From Bettongia penicillata ogilbyi (Eukaryota > Chordata > Mammalia > Diprotodontia > Potoroidae), in NCBI GenBank assembly GCA_023548195.1, contig JAJHZJ010000311.1, forward strand, positions 6,111,538-6,175,537: a DNA stretch of 64,000 nucleotides, read 5' to 3'. Below the pieces are notes generated by a model, which saw only the letters and a list, made by a program, of their open reading frames with translations, did not search any database and was not told the DNA's origin. Shown piece after piece: positions 45,616 through 55,769 of this stretch (within the stretch, counting starts at the first letter, position 1; each line of letters begins with the position of its first letter). The translations under genes and the position numbers were made by a program.

Positions 45616-45735
45616 CTAAGGTTCCCCTCTCTCTGATCTAAGATGCTAAATTCTATTATAGTATTACTGGGTAAGAGGGCAGGTATATGGTCAAAAGTAA
45701 GTATGTACGATAGAAGAAAGCAAAACAATTCACCA

Positions 45736-45787
<52 letters not shown>

Positions 45788-45962
45788 ATGCGCACATGCA
45801 AAATACTTAAAAATTATATGTCAATACATATCGCTTAGTGCTAGACTTTACAGATTTTACATGAGGATTAATACAGGTTCCTTTAAGCCACTCCAACTGA
45901 CTCCTTCCAATTTTTCCTCCAAAGACCTAGATGTCTGAATATCTTTAGATATATCAGTCAAT
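45616..45962 (+). repeat. Unassigned CA-containing repeat, copy 2
   Basis: Collinear with 43559-43862: 'cccctctctctgatctaaga', 'agtattactgggta', a longer (CA)n at 45739-45783, 'tatgtcaatacatatcgctt', 'ggttcctttaagccactcca' and 'gactccttccaatttttcct'. The 5' flank here is a SINE, whereas in copy 1 it is an L1 tail, so the repeat starts at the shared point. Confidence 0.8.
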
Positions 45963-46740
45963 ACTAAAACATTTATTAAATATTGTTCCCATGTTCCCAT
46001 TACCCACTAACCCTTCTTCTCTGGATAATTTTGAAACAGCTCCTCTTCTCTTCTCCAAATTGTTGATAATCTTCTAAAAGTTTTTCCCTTTCCCCCTCCT
46101 ACACCTGAAATCTAACTAAAATGCATATTTTACTACTTAAATCTCTCAGTCATGTCCTTTGGCCTTTTATCATCTTTATGGCTTTCTAAATTTTTCTAAT
46201 TTGTACAAAGTCAAAAAGCAAGTTCCTTCTCTCTCTTCCTCCATTAGATTCGACACCAGTTAGTATTAGAAGAAGAGATGGGATACTTGAAAACCCTAAA
46301 AGGAATGCTTAAGGGTGAATAGAATGAATTCATTCTTCACATGCAGTTGCTTGTCAAACTTAGATATTCACTCAAACTCCTCTCATGCACTGTAGTTAAG
46401 AGAAACAAAACAGAATGGGTCCTTGATACCTGCCTCCGTGACCATACTGAAACACCCTGGAGACGAGGCAAAGTGTACAGAACAGCCAATCATCTCCAGC
46501 ACATTAGACTCTCTGGCTGAACAAGACCTAACCTGACTCAATCGTACATGGTTGGTCCATATGCATAAATATGCAAGTGCCAAATATGCCCTACCCAAAC
46601 TCAGAATTTCTTAAGGTTCTTCCAAACCATATAAACTCTATTCAGAACTGCTTTTACTCCTTTCAGAGATTCAAGTAAGGTTTCCAAAGCCTTAATAATC
46701 AGTAATAGTTTCTAGTAGGTCTATTGTTTTAAATATTCTG
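45963..46740. other. Unassigned interval with a possible LTR near 46370-46690
   Basis: A CCAAT-like 'gccaatcatctcc', then 'ccatatgcataaatatgcaa' and a TATA-like 'accatataaactc' are spaced as in a promoter-bearing LTR. No termini, target duplication or polyadenylation signal were identified, so it may be unique DNA. Confidence 0.25.
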
Positions 46741-46744
46741 TGTT

Positions 46745-46905
46745 GCCATGAGGGACCAAAACTATCTCTGACACTTATTACCAGTGTGATCTTGAGCACA
46801 TATTTAACATCTGCAGGCCTCAGTTTCCTCATCTGTAAGAAGAAAGGATTACATTAAATGGCCCCTAAGATCCCTTCCTTCTCTAAATAGATAATATTAC
46901 AATTC
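46745..46905 (+). mobile_element. MIR SINE
   Basis: 'agtgtgatcttgagcacata', 'ctcagtttcctcatctgtaa' and 'ggcccctaagatccc' are sense landmarks. Confidence 0.82.
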
Positions 46906-46907
46906 TA

Positions 46908-47030
46908 GAGCAACAAATATTTATTAAGAGTCTACCACGTGCCTGGCACAGAGTTAAACACTGCAAATACAAAGAGAAAAGAGAGACCATTCCTGCCCCC
47001 AAGAAACTTCCATCATTACTATGTCATACC
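46908..47030 (-). mobile_element. L2 3' end, antisense
   Basis: 'caacaaatatttattaagag' followed by 'tctaccacgtgcctggcaca' and 'tcctgcccccaagaaacttc'. Confidence 0.82.
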
Positions 47031-47639
47031 TCTGAACCAGGTTTGCGATCTATTTCCCAAACTCCTCTTCTATCTCCTTTCTGTCCAGTTGGTTTATAGA
47101 CTGAAACACACACACACACAAAAGAAAACTCTTATGTTTCTGCCTGCAGTGATTTTTATTTAAATGCCCCTCCCTTATTATATTTCTCCATCAAGTCCAT
47201 CATAGTATAAAATGCCATACTTCTACTACTTCTAAGCCCTATTACCTATCCTGATTCTTTTGAACAAAGAGCTTTATTTCCAAAGCCAAATTCCAGTCAT
47301 ATGACTCATTCATTGCAACATCTCTGTAGTACCTGTGAGGTCAAATTTGAATGTTTGCATTAGGATCTTTAGTTTATCCTGCTTGTTATCCAAACATCAT
47401 ACATTTATTTATAGACATCTGGTACTGTATCTCCTAACTTCTTTCTTAGATTTTGTCTTCTGCAACCCTCTGGGAGCTTCATCTGCCATTTTTATTTGTC
47501 ATAGCTACCCACTATGCCTGTAGCTTGCTGGTTTTGATTCTAACCCTAACCCTAAAAATGCGCTCTAGAGAATCAGTTTTTTCCTTTCCCCTTTCTCTTG
47601 AGCATAAAGACTTTGTGATTAAACTGGCAGGATTCCAGG
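47031..47639. other. Unassigned interval with a small (CA)n and two telomere-like units
   Basis: (AC) units at 47107-47121. The string 'taaccctaaccctaa' (47541-47555) holds just over two telomeric hexamers, too few to suggest a chromosome-fusion remnant. The rest is T-rich and not assigned to a family. Confidence 0.35.
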
Positions 47640-48707
47640 CTACATTCCCCTCCAGGTCTTGTCATAGAGGAGGTACTCATGTAGCTCAATGAACCTATGA
47701 ACTATAATGTTCAGGGTTACCCACAATGGACAGGTCTTAGTGGAGAGCACTGATAAAAGGTGATCCATCAGAGAAGGAAATGGTAAACCACTCTAATATC
47801 TTTGCCAAGAAACCCTGTGGACAATACTAAAAATGATAAAAGAGATGACAGGGGAAAGTGAGCTCCTCAAATTCCAAAGTGTCTAATACACTATGGGGGA
47901 AGACTGGAGGATGACTACAACTAGCATATATGCAGAGTACATCATGTGAAATGCAGATGAATCAAAAGCTAGAATTAAGGTTGCTGGGAGAAATATCAAC
48001 AATGTCAAGTATGTAGACAATACTATCTCTGATGGCCGAAAGTAAAGAAGGGTTAAGAAGCCCCTTGATGAGGGTAAGAGAGAAGAGTATCAAAGTTGGC
48101 TTGAAGCTTAATAAAAACAAATTAAGATTCTAGCAACTGGTCCCATCACTTCCTGGCAAACAGGGAAAAGAAGTGGAAGCAACATCAGATTTTATATTGT
48201 TGGGCTCAGAGATCATTGCAAATGGCAAGTACAGCCATGAGATTAAAAGACACTTGTTCATTGGAAGGAAAGTTATGGCCAATCTGGACAGCACACTAAA
48301 AAGCAGGGATATCACCTTGCAGCAAAGTTTCAAATAGTCAAAGCTATGGTTTTTGCAGTAGTAACGTATGACCATGAGAATTGGAACATAGGAAAGCTGA
48401 GTGGCACAGAAATGACATTTTCAAATTGTGGTCCTGGAAAAGACTTTTGAAAATCCTTTGGGCAGCAAGGAGATTAAATTGGTCAATATTTAAAGAAATT
48501 AATTCAGGCTATTTGCTGGAAGGGCAAATACTGAAGCTGAGGCTTTAACCACATAATGAGAAGACATGACTTATGAGATGGATAGAGAGTTTCATGGAAA
48601 CAATGAACATGGACTTGGATAGACTTTGAATAGGCTTTGGATAGACTTTTCATGGGGTCTTTCCATGGGATCACAAAGAGTCAGATATGAATGAGTGAAT
48701 GACAAAA
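47640..48707 (+). mobile_element. BovB-like RTE, internally deleted, dead
   Basis: The first 290 bases carry the 5' region, including 'gagaaggaaatggtaaacca' and 'atctttgccaagaaacc'. At about 47927 the sequence jumps to the late reverse-transcriptase domain ('atatgcagagtacatcatgt'). The catalytic box is worn (KYVDN... near 48010) and the C-terminal part and 3' end ('gatcacaaagagtcagatat') follow. The missing middle, compared with the element at 18507, contains most of the polymerase. A segment retained here (about 48230-48280) is deleted in the first copy. Confidence 0.85.
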
Positions 48708-49179
48708 ATAAACGATGGGCTCCATTCTGATCAGCTTTTGTTAGATGTACTATATACATGGCCAGGAAACTATCATTCCTATGCCTTAAGCTATGGCCCA
48801 AAAATCCACATCTTATTCTTAGGTACTGTCTTCTTATTCACTTTCTAAATCAGTCTTTCTCTTTTGAACCCTTTACCCTTTAATTGTCAGCAGCAATGAA
48901 AACACCACCTATTCCTCAATATTCCAGTTTATTACCTAAGACTTTATCTAGCAATACTATTCTTCTAATAGTGCAATTTGAATCACTAAGAAAAGTCTAG
49001 TAGTCACCTAGTTTGACAAGTCTTAAGAATCTCTCTAACATTTTGGATTTGTGTCTTAGGAAGAATATAGATTCTCTTTCTCTCTCTATCTCTATCTATC
49101 CCTCTCCTGCATCTCTGTCATTCTCACACCTCTTTCCCTCTTCCTCTCTTCTCATTCACTCACACACTTTTTGGTCTGC
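48708..49179. other. Unique interval
   Basis: CT-rich near 49070-49150. No exon or family recognised. Confidence 0.45.
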
Positions 49180-49690
49180 CCTGGTCAGACCACTTTATAA
49201 GAGTTGTGTTCAGATCTGCATTTTAAGAAGGGAACTGATATGATAGAGACTGTCCAAAGGAAGATTGTTAGTATTGTAAGTGCTGTTAATGCCCCTAAAT
49301 TCATGCCACACAATAAGACATTGATGGAAAGGGGGATGCTTAACTTGAAAAAAGCAGACTTTGAGGAAATGAGAGCTATCTTCAAATGTTTGTCCCATGT
49401 AAGTGGGTAGAGATTTGTTCTCTTTGGTTCCAGAGGTCAGAAGCAAAAATGATGCATAGAATGTGCAGAGAGGCATATATTAACTCAATGTAAGCGAAAC
49501 CATCCTAACAATTAGCACTCTCCAAAATTGAAATTGACAACATTGGGAGGTAGTGGTTCCCCTACATCGGAGGCATTCAAGCAAAAGCTGGATAACCAGT
49601 TTGGGGATGTGTTGTCGAGCAGGTTCTTATTCAGGTATGGGTTGGACTAGATGGCCTCTGAAGTTCCTTTCAAATCTGAGACTCTGTGAG
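49180..49690 (+). mobile_element. L3/CR1-type LINE, 3' end
   Basis: In order: 'cctggtcagaccactttata', 'gtgttcagatctgcatttta', 'aactgatatgatagagactg', 'gagagctatcttcaaatgtt', 'gcagagaggcatatattaac', 'aacaattagcactctccaaa', 'aggcattcaagcaaaagctg', 'tatgggttggactagatggc' and a terminal 'actctgtgagtc', the CR1-family ending. Broken frames (49204-49410) encode remnants of the C-terminal ORF. The element is distinct from L1, L2 and RTE. Confidence 0.85.
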
Positions 49691-49814
49691 TCAAATAACA
49701 GGAGTCTGGACTTGCTATTTCTATCTTGTCACCAGGTACTTTCTCAAGCCCTTGCTTAGGTACCACCTCCTTTTCTAAGGCAACTCTCTCTAAAATTATT
49801 AAAGACTTCTATTT

Positions 49815-49988
49815 TCCCCTCAGATACTTACAAGCTGTGTGATCCTAGGGCAAGTCACTTAACCCTGTTGGTCTCAGTTTCTGAGCTGGAGAAGGAAATG
49901 GCAAACCACTCCAGTATCTTTGCCAAGAAAACCCCAAATGGAGTCACGAAGAATCAGACACAACTGAAAATGACCAAACAACAAAATC
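49815..49988 (+). mobile_element. tRNA-derived SINE with RTE-type tail, 5'-truncated
   Basis: 'tgtgtgatcctagggcaagt', 'ggagaaggaaatggcaaacc', 'tttgccaagaaaaccccaaa', 'ggagtcacgaagaatcagac' and an A/C-rich end. The clearest RTE-type tail in the window. An L2 trace precedes it near 49735-49800. Confidence 0.9.
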
Positions 49989-50114
49989 GTTCTATAAAGA
50001 TATACAGCTATAGAAAGCTATAGACAGATATGAAGACACATATATGCATATGTACATGTGTCTATGTATATACATATATGTGTGTGCACATATATCCATA
50101 TTATATCTCCTTTC

Positions 50115-50540
50115 CATCCTTCTTTGACTTCTTGGGAGTATTTCTAAGAAATATATGGACCGGATTCAAATGTATAAGAATACAAACCAATCTCAAAATG
50201 ATAAATGGTCAAAGGATACAATAGTTGATTTTCAAAGGAAAAAAAATCCAAGTTCTCAATAACTATAGGAAAAAAAAATGTTCTGAATCGTTAAATTTAA
50301 GCAACTCTGAGCTTTTACCTTATACTTATCGAGTCGGTAAAGCTGACCAAAAAGAAGAAAAGGAAATTGACAAAAAGGAGGCATGACAGGAAAAAAAGCA
50401 CATTAATACATGGTTGAAGGAGCTATGAAATGGAATGGCTATTCAAGAAAGCATTTAAGAACTATATCTAAAAAGTTACTGAACTTTGCATGCTTTTTGA
50501 CCCAGCAATAGCACTAACAAGTGACCTTTACATTATAAGT
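50115..50540 (+). mobile_element. LINE-1, late ORF2 fragment
   Basis: 'atgataaatggtcaaaggat' (about 50198), 'aagcaactctgagcttttac' (about 50300) and 'ctttttgacccagcaatagc' (about 50493) follow L1 order. The target AT-rich DNA (49990-50110) has short TATG-type low complexity. Confidence 0.78.
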
Positions 50541-50765
50541 AGCAGCATGGAACAGTGAACGGAACTTTGGATCTGAAGCCAGGAATTCAAATCCTGTCTA
50601 AGAAATTCTCTTTTGGAGGATGCTGGGAAAATCATTTGACCTCTCACAGCTTCCACTTCCTCATCTGTAAAATGGAAATAATAAAATTGACATCGTCTAT
50701 CTCTCAGGATTGTTGTGAGAGAAGAGTTCTTGAACTTAAAAGTGCTAAATAAACATGTCTTACTT
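50540..50765 (+). mobile_element. MIR SINE
   Basis: 'aggaattcaaatcctgtcta', 'ccacttcctcatctgtaaaa', 'aggattgttgtgagagaaga' and 'aaagtgctaaataa' in order. An AT dinucleotide run follows at 50780-50808. Confidence 0.84.
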
Positions 50766-50809
50766 ATTTAGTGCTTGAAAATATATTATATATTATATAT
50801 ATATATAAT

Positions 50810-50990
50810 TTCCTGTGATCCTCATAATGATGCCATCCAGTGAGTATGTACTGTGAGTAGTAATTCATACTACTTGCACATCATACAAATGAGAAAACTG
50901 AGGCTCAGAGGGTGACTTGCCCTAAGTCAAATGGTTCAAACCTAAGAGACATATCTGAAACACTTTCAATCTTGGTCCAATGATGGGATA
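50810..50990 (-). mobile_element. MIR-type SINE, antisense
   Basis: 'aaatgagaaaactgaggctc' followed by 'agagggtgacttgccctaag' and a worn antisense head. Confidence 0.74.
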
Positions 50991-51479
50991 GCCCAAAGAT
51001 TACTTTAACTTATGAATTTACCAAGTTAGTGTTTAAGATCTCCAGTACAGACGGTAAAATAATGGATACTATAAAATTGCTATCTCATGAAAATTTATAG
51101 TAATAACAGAAGTGGGGGTGACTTCAAAAACTATATTAAAAATTCTTGTGCAGCTGTTCATTTCTTTGCATTTAATGTCATTAAGAATAATTGCAATTTT
51201 AAAAACCAATTAAACTCTGTAGGTGGCATTTAGTGGATCTCATGAACATTCTGGACTCTTATGCATCAAGATAAAAATGTCAGATAGAGGCATTACTGGG
51301 CCTTTGTGTCTAGGAAATGCTGAGGTGGAAGGTGAAGAAGTTACTTTGTTCTTTTGTATAATTTTCCTTTGAATAATTTTGGGAAACCCATTTTTACATT
51401 TCTGGAAATGTTTCCTTAAGGTTCTCAAAATCTACACCCCTAAACTGGTTATGTGGGAACATGTCAAAGTTATTTTATG
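50991..51479. other. Unique interval
   Basis: AT-rich; nothing recognised. Confidence 0.45.
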
Positions 51480-52400
51480 TCTTTAGCACAAAAAGGATAT
51501 GAACTGAAAAAATCACTAATAAGAAAAAGGAAAATTACAACAATTCTGACTTCACAACCTCACACTTGTCAAACTGGCAAAGATGACCAAAGACCAAGGT
51601 AGTTAATGTTGTTGGGAATGACAAGAAGAAAAGTATTTTGTGATACTGTGGGTGGATCCAAAGTTCTGAAAACAAATTTGGGTTTCCATGACACCTTTTA
51701 ATCTCACTACTGGGCAAATACCCCAAGGAAGTCAGAGACAAAAAGACAGGTTCCATATACACCAGGGTATCTAGGTAGTACTTTGGATAAAGCATTGGAC
51801 CTTAGAGTCAGGAAGACCTGTGTGATCCTGGGCAAATCAGTTCATCTCAGTTTGCCTCAGTTTCTTTAGCTGCAAAATAGAGATAATAATGGCACCTCCT
51901 TCACAGGATTCTTGTGAGAATCCAATAAGATAATATTTGAAAAATATTTATCATAGTCCCTGGCATATAGTAAGTGCTATATAAATGTTAGTTATCATTA
52001 ATATCCAGAAATATTTTTTTTCCAGCCTCAAAAATAAATAAATAAAATTGGAACAAGGTGAGTGTCCATCAATTAAGGAATGGCTGAACAAAGCATAGTA
52101 TATAAAGGGCACCATAAGAAGTGACAAATATGAGGAAAGCAGAGAGAGAATGGCACGAACTGGTGAAGAGTAACCACACTCTGAACAATACAAGCAGTCA
52201 CTACAGTACTCTAAATGAAAACTGAAAATCAGCGCAACTCTGATTAATTATCATGATAATTCTTGGTCCAGGAGAATACACAACCCTCTACTCTGTAAAG
52301 AAGCGAGTGACTAAGGGATCCAGAATATTACAGATGCTGTCAGATAGGGTTGTTAGAGTAATTTACTTTGCTTAACTTTTTATTATTCGAAAAGAGAGTT
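51480..52400 (+). mobile_element. LINE-1 3' portion, split by a SINE
   Basis: The left part (to about 51760) has 'cttgtcaaactggcaaagat' and 'ctactgggcaaataccccaa'. The right part (from about 51996) resumes with 'gtgtccatcaattaaggaat' and 'ggctgaacaaagcatag', then the tail. L1 order is continuous once the SINE is removed. Confidence 0.82.
51762..51995 (+). mobile_element. MIR/CORE-type SINE inserted in L1
   Basis: 'gggtatctaggtagtacttt', 'gtgtgatcctgggcaaatca', 'ctcagtttgcctcagtttct', 'tcacaggattcttgtgagaa' and 'agtgctatataaatgttagt'. Its insertion into L1 places its activity after that L1. Confidence 0.85.
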
Positions 52401-52410
52401 CATTGGATAG

Positions 52411-52462
52411 GAATGTAAGGAAAAATAATTATTAAAGAATGTAAGGAAAAATAATTATTAAA
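52411..52462 (+). repeat. 26-bp perfect tandem duplication
   Basis: 'gaatgtaaggaaaaataatt' plus 'attaaa' occurs at 52411-52436 and again at 52437-52462 without a mismatch. Probably a replication-slippage duplication. Confidence 0.95.
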
Positions 52463-53584
52463 ATCAAAAGGTATGAATAAAACATAACAAAAAGATTAGG
52501 TAATTTCCCTTGAGAATTATAAGGACAACATGTGAAGAATGTGCCTATCCAAACCACAAGTTTCTTGGTGCCCCTATTCCAGCTTATGGAAATGGAAATG
52601 GAAATGTATTTTAAAAGACTAATATACGGCTTTACAGTTGTGCTTCCCTGTTTAAGCTATTTCATCCTTAAAACCTGTTTCTGTTCATAGCACAGATAAT
52701 CAAATATGATTCAATTAAATATTACCTATTTAGTAGTTAAAATGTCAAGGTATCACTAGGTCTATGAGAAGATCGAAAGACTTATGAAGTCTCCAAGGTG
52801 TTCACCATCCAGTTTGGAAGATAAGGTATATGAAAATCTAACTAACTGAATACTTTCAACATTCACTCTACAAACGTGCGTGAAACCCTACTGTATGCCA
52901 AGAAAAGAGATGAGTAAAACACAGTTTCTCCCCTCAAAATAATTGAAAGCTAGCCTAGGAAATAAGAACAATAGATAAACAACTAATTATAAGGCCAAAA
53001 GTCTTATGGGGTAATCATCAAATCAAAAGACATAGGCCCACAACGTAGAGGATTAATGGAACAATATAGCTGACAAGTACTTGGGACAATGGAGACCTCC
53101 ACCAGGCCCTCACTCCCCAGATGAAGTAGGCCAGCCATCCTCTCATTAAAGAAAATGGTTTCTTGTCTATCATACCCTAGAAATCTCCACTTTGATCTCC
53201 ACTGGTTTGTCCTCCTGGTTTCCCAGATGATGCTTGTCTTTGCAAACTGCCTTCAAACAGCAGACCCAGTTTACGATCTATTACTACTACGGACAATTAT
53301 CCACCTTGGGGATAGGCACCACCCCAGCCAGAGCTCTTTTCAACTCTAAGCTTTGTTTACTAGAGAGCTTAATGACCCACTATCTTACATTTTTGATCTC
53401 ACTCCTCAGCCTTTCACCTGAAGACCCAAAATTCACAACGGCCCAATAAAAGTCTGGGTTTCTCCCCATGGCTCCATCCCTACCCTGGCTCCAATCCTGT
53501 CCCTCACCTCCAGGTGACAATAAGTGTTGGACCTTTGAAAGTCAGAGGAAGTAGAAATTACCACAGGCAGGAGTGATCAAACAG
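52463..53584. other. Unassigned interval; possible LTR near 53040-53520
   Basis: Includes (GGAAAT)3 at 52588-52605 and an antisense L2 trace at 52855-52980 ('tactgtatgccaagaaaaga'). A CC-rich stretch with 'cccaataaaagtctgggttt' near 53442 resembles an LTR polyadenylation region on the + strand. Termini and target duplication were not found. Confidence 0.28.
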
Positions 53585-53735
53585 GGCTTCCTCTGAGATC
53601 TTGTAGAATTTAAGCTCCTTTATTTTGAGAATTATTTCTTCTCTTTTTTTTGGGGGGTGGATCTTAGTATACATAGTTCCTGGTACATAACAGGCCCTAA
53701 TAAATCCTTGTTGAATTGAACTGACTTACTGAGTA
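53585..53735 (+). mobile_element. L2 3' end
   Basis: 'agaatttaagctcctttatt', 'agttcctggtacataacagg' and 'ctaataaatccttgttgaat' give the sense terminus. Confidence 0.8.
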
Positions 53736-53744
53736 GGACCTAAA

Positions 53745-54080
53745 AATGGATAAGAGTAAGATAAATGGAGGGGAAGTATTCTGGGGAAGGGGAGACACTG
53801 TGAGCAAAAGGTATATGATTAGAATGAGGCATTTATTCAGGAAAGGTTGGTGGAAGAAAGGATTTGAATGACAGATCAGAAGATCAGGCTTTATCCTGTA
53901 GGCACTGTAGAACCTTAGAAGCTGCTGGAATAGGGGGTGTGAACATATACAAGGACCAGTTTAGGAAAATGGCCAAGGCAATCCATGTGTAGAATTGATT
54001 GCAGTGGGAGTGGGGAAGCAGTTGAGACAGTGAGGAGGTTTCAGGTGTGAGGTGATTAAAAGGCAGACTTAGTCTCTTTC
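53745..54080 (-). mobile_element. L2 ORF part, antisense
   Basis: 'ggctttatcctgtaggcact', 'ggaccagtttaggaaaatgg' and 'agttgagacagtgaggaggt' follow the antisense L2 order, as in 36675-37960. Confidence 0.62.
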
Positions 54081-54640
54081 TAAAAGTTGCTATTTCACTG
54101 AGGAGAAGAAAATGCTTGCTGTAAAGAGCCAAAATGAAGAAAGCACTTTGGCTCAGCACTTAAGAAGGTAAACATGCAGGAAGCAGACAGATGAACTGCT
54201 TGGTCCTGGGTGCAACAGCCTGTGGACCATTTATCATTAAAGGGCATTTCACATTTGGCTGGCTAATGGCTGAGAGAATAAGTTGATTCCCAAAGAGAAA
54301 GGATATTCTCTCTGATGTTAGGTCTCAATGACCACACGAAACAAATAGTACTTGGGAAGGAGCTCAAGATGTTATAGTCTCCACTTTTCACCTTTTTATC
54401 TTCAGATCTACCAAATGAATTGTTTCATGTGGTTGGGTTTTAGAAAATGAACCAATGGTTCCCAGATTCTAAGGTTTTCATACAAAAGGAACCAGAAGTT
54501 CATTGTGGGTTTTCATCAAAGGGCATTACAAGAAATGCTGTCTTCAATCAATTCAAAAACAAACATCAAGAGGTAAGCCTCAGTTTACTAAGATTAGATT
54601 CCTTCTTCTACCTAAGGGCTACTTATGAAAAGAAAATAAA
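54081..54640. other. Unique interval
   Basis: No repeat recognised. A 104-codon frame at 54447-54761 runs into the neighbouring MIR and shows no domain. Confidence 0.4.
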
Positions 54641-54644
54641 CCAA

Positions 54645-54865
54645 TTCAGTCTGAAATCAGACTGGGTCCTTGGTTCAAAACCCATCCCTGCCACATGCTT
54701 CCTGGATGAAGTAGGACAAGTCACAACCTTTCTATTTGTGCCCCAGTTTTCTCATCTGTAAAATGACAGAATAAGACTAGATAGCCAAACAGTAAACAGT
54801 TCCTGCAATCAAGGAGCCTACAGCCTTCCTGTTCTAAATCCATGATCCTATGAGCTTTCCAATAG
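54645..54865 (+). mobile_element. MIR SINE
   Basis: 'ttggttcaaaacccatccct', 'agttttctcatctgtaaaat' and 'gactagatagcc' in sense order. Confidence 0.75.
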
Positions 54866-54959
54866 ACCTGTGATCTCGTCAATGGGAATATTGCCTTACT
54901 CAGTACAGATCATCAGGCCTTCTTAATCCTGTTTGAATAATGTTCATGTTCTTTCATAG

Positions 54960-55081
54960 ATGCTCCACAGAGGATCTACCCAGTGCACTGGAGGCAGAGC
55001 TACAGGTTTAGTGACATTGTGAAGCAGATGGAAAACTCTGCTACCTATGTGTTCTACGCCATGATCATACAAGCTGACTGA
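54960..55081 (+). other. Candidate terminal coding exon, 39 codons plus stop (host gene unidentified)
   Basis: This is the best exon-like signal in the window. A pyrimidine-rich acceptor, 'ttcatgttctttcatag', ends at 54959. The exon begins in phase 1 (AT completing a codon) and reads APQRIYPVHWRQSYRF, then SDIVKQMENSATYVFYAMII, then QAD and TGA at 55079-55081. The residue mix is protein-like, with aromatic and charged residues interspersed. The upstream stop in the same frame is only at 54938-54940, so an open frame of this length is not rare by chance. I recognise no family. If real, it would be the 3' coding exon of a + strand gene with upstream exons outside what I can identify. The nearest downstream AATAAA (56213) is in an L2. 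Confidence 0.27.
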
Positions 55082-55114
55082 TTCACTTCCTTTGCCAGCC
55101 TTCACTTTCTTAAT

Positions 55115-55625
55115 GGGTGAGCTGGGTAGTACAGTGCATATAGTGTTAGGGTTGGAGTCAAGAGGACCTGAATTCAAGTACCACCTCTGAGACCTACTAG
55201 CTATATGACCCTGAGAAAGACACTGAACTTCTCTTTGACTCAGTTTCCTGGGGATAATAATTTCAGTCATTTTAAGTTCAATTTGTATCCAACTCTTCAA
55301 GGTCCCATTTGATGTTTTCTTGACAGAGACATTAGAGCGGTTTGCCATTTCCTTCTCTAGCTCATTTTATAGGTGAGCAAACTGATGAAAACTAGGTTAA
55401 GTGACTCGTCCAAGGTCACATAAGTAGTAAGTGTCAGAGGTCAGATTTGAATCAGGAAGATGAGTCTTCTTGAGTCCCAGCCCAGTGCTTTATCTTGAGC
55501 TTTTTTTTCCCTGAGTTGTTGGAAAGATCAAATATGATGACATATGTAAAGCAGTTCACAAACCTTAGAAGCATTGTATTACTTGCTTTTCCTATTATTA
55601 GTCATTGTTATTGTTATCTCCTTTA
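55115..55625 (+). mobile_element. tRNA-derived CORE-type SINE, split by a second SINE
   Basis: The head and B-box are left of the insert ('gctgggtagtacagtgcata', 'gacctgaattcaagtaccac', 'actcagtttcctggggataa'). The 3' part resumes at about 55505 ('gatcaaatatgatgacatat', 'cagttcacaaaccttagaag'). Confidence 0.8.
55258..55500 (-). mobile_element. tRNA-derived SINE with RTE-type tail, antisense, inserted in the SINE above
   Basis: Tail side 'gagcggtttgccatttcctt' at 55337, then 'ctagctcattttataggtga', 'gtgactcgtccaaggtcaca' and 'tttgaatcaggaagatgagt', giving full antisense order. It interrupts the sense SINE between its AAT-rich middle and its 3' part. Confidence 0.87.
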
Positions 55626-55769
55626 CAGTCATTGGACCTGTGCCCCAGCCTCCTTTTACCCACCATGGAGCTCCCTTTTGAGTCCACTCCTTGCTGATTG
55701 TGAAGTTCCATGTTTCTCAATCATCCAGCACTATCAGAAGAACATTTGTATTGGAAAGATGCTTTTCAG

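Noticed and set aside
47541..47555. Interstitial telomere repeat
   Set aside because: Only about two and a half hexamers, which is within chance expectation.
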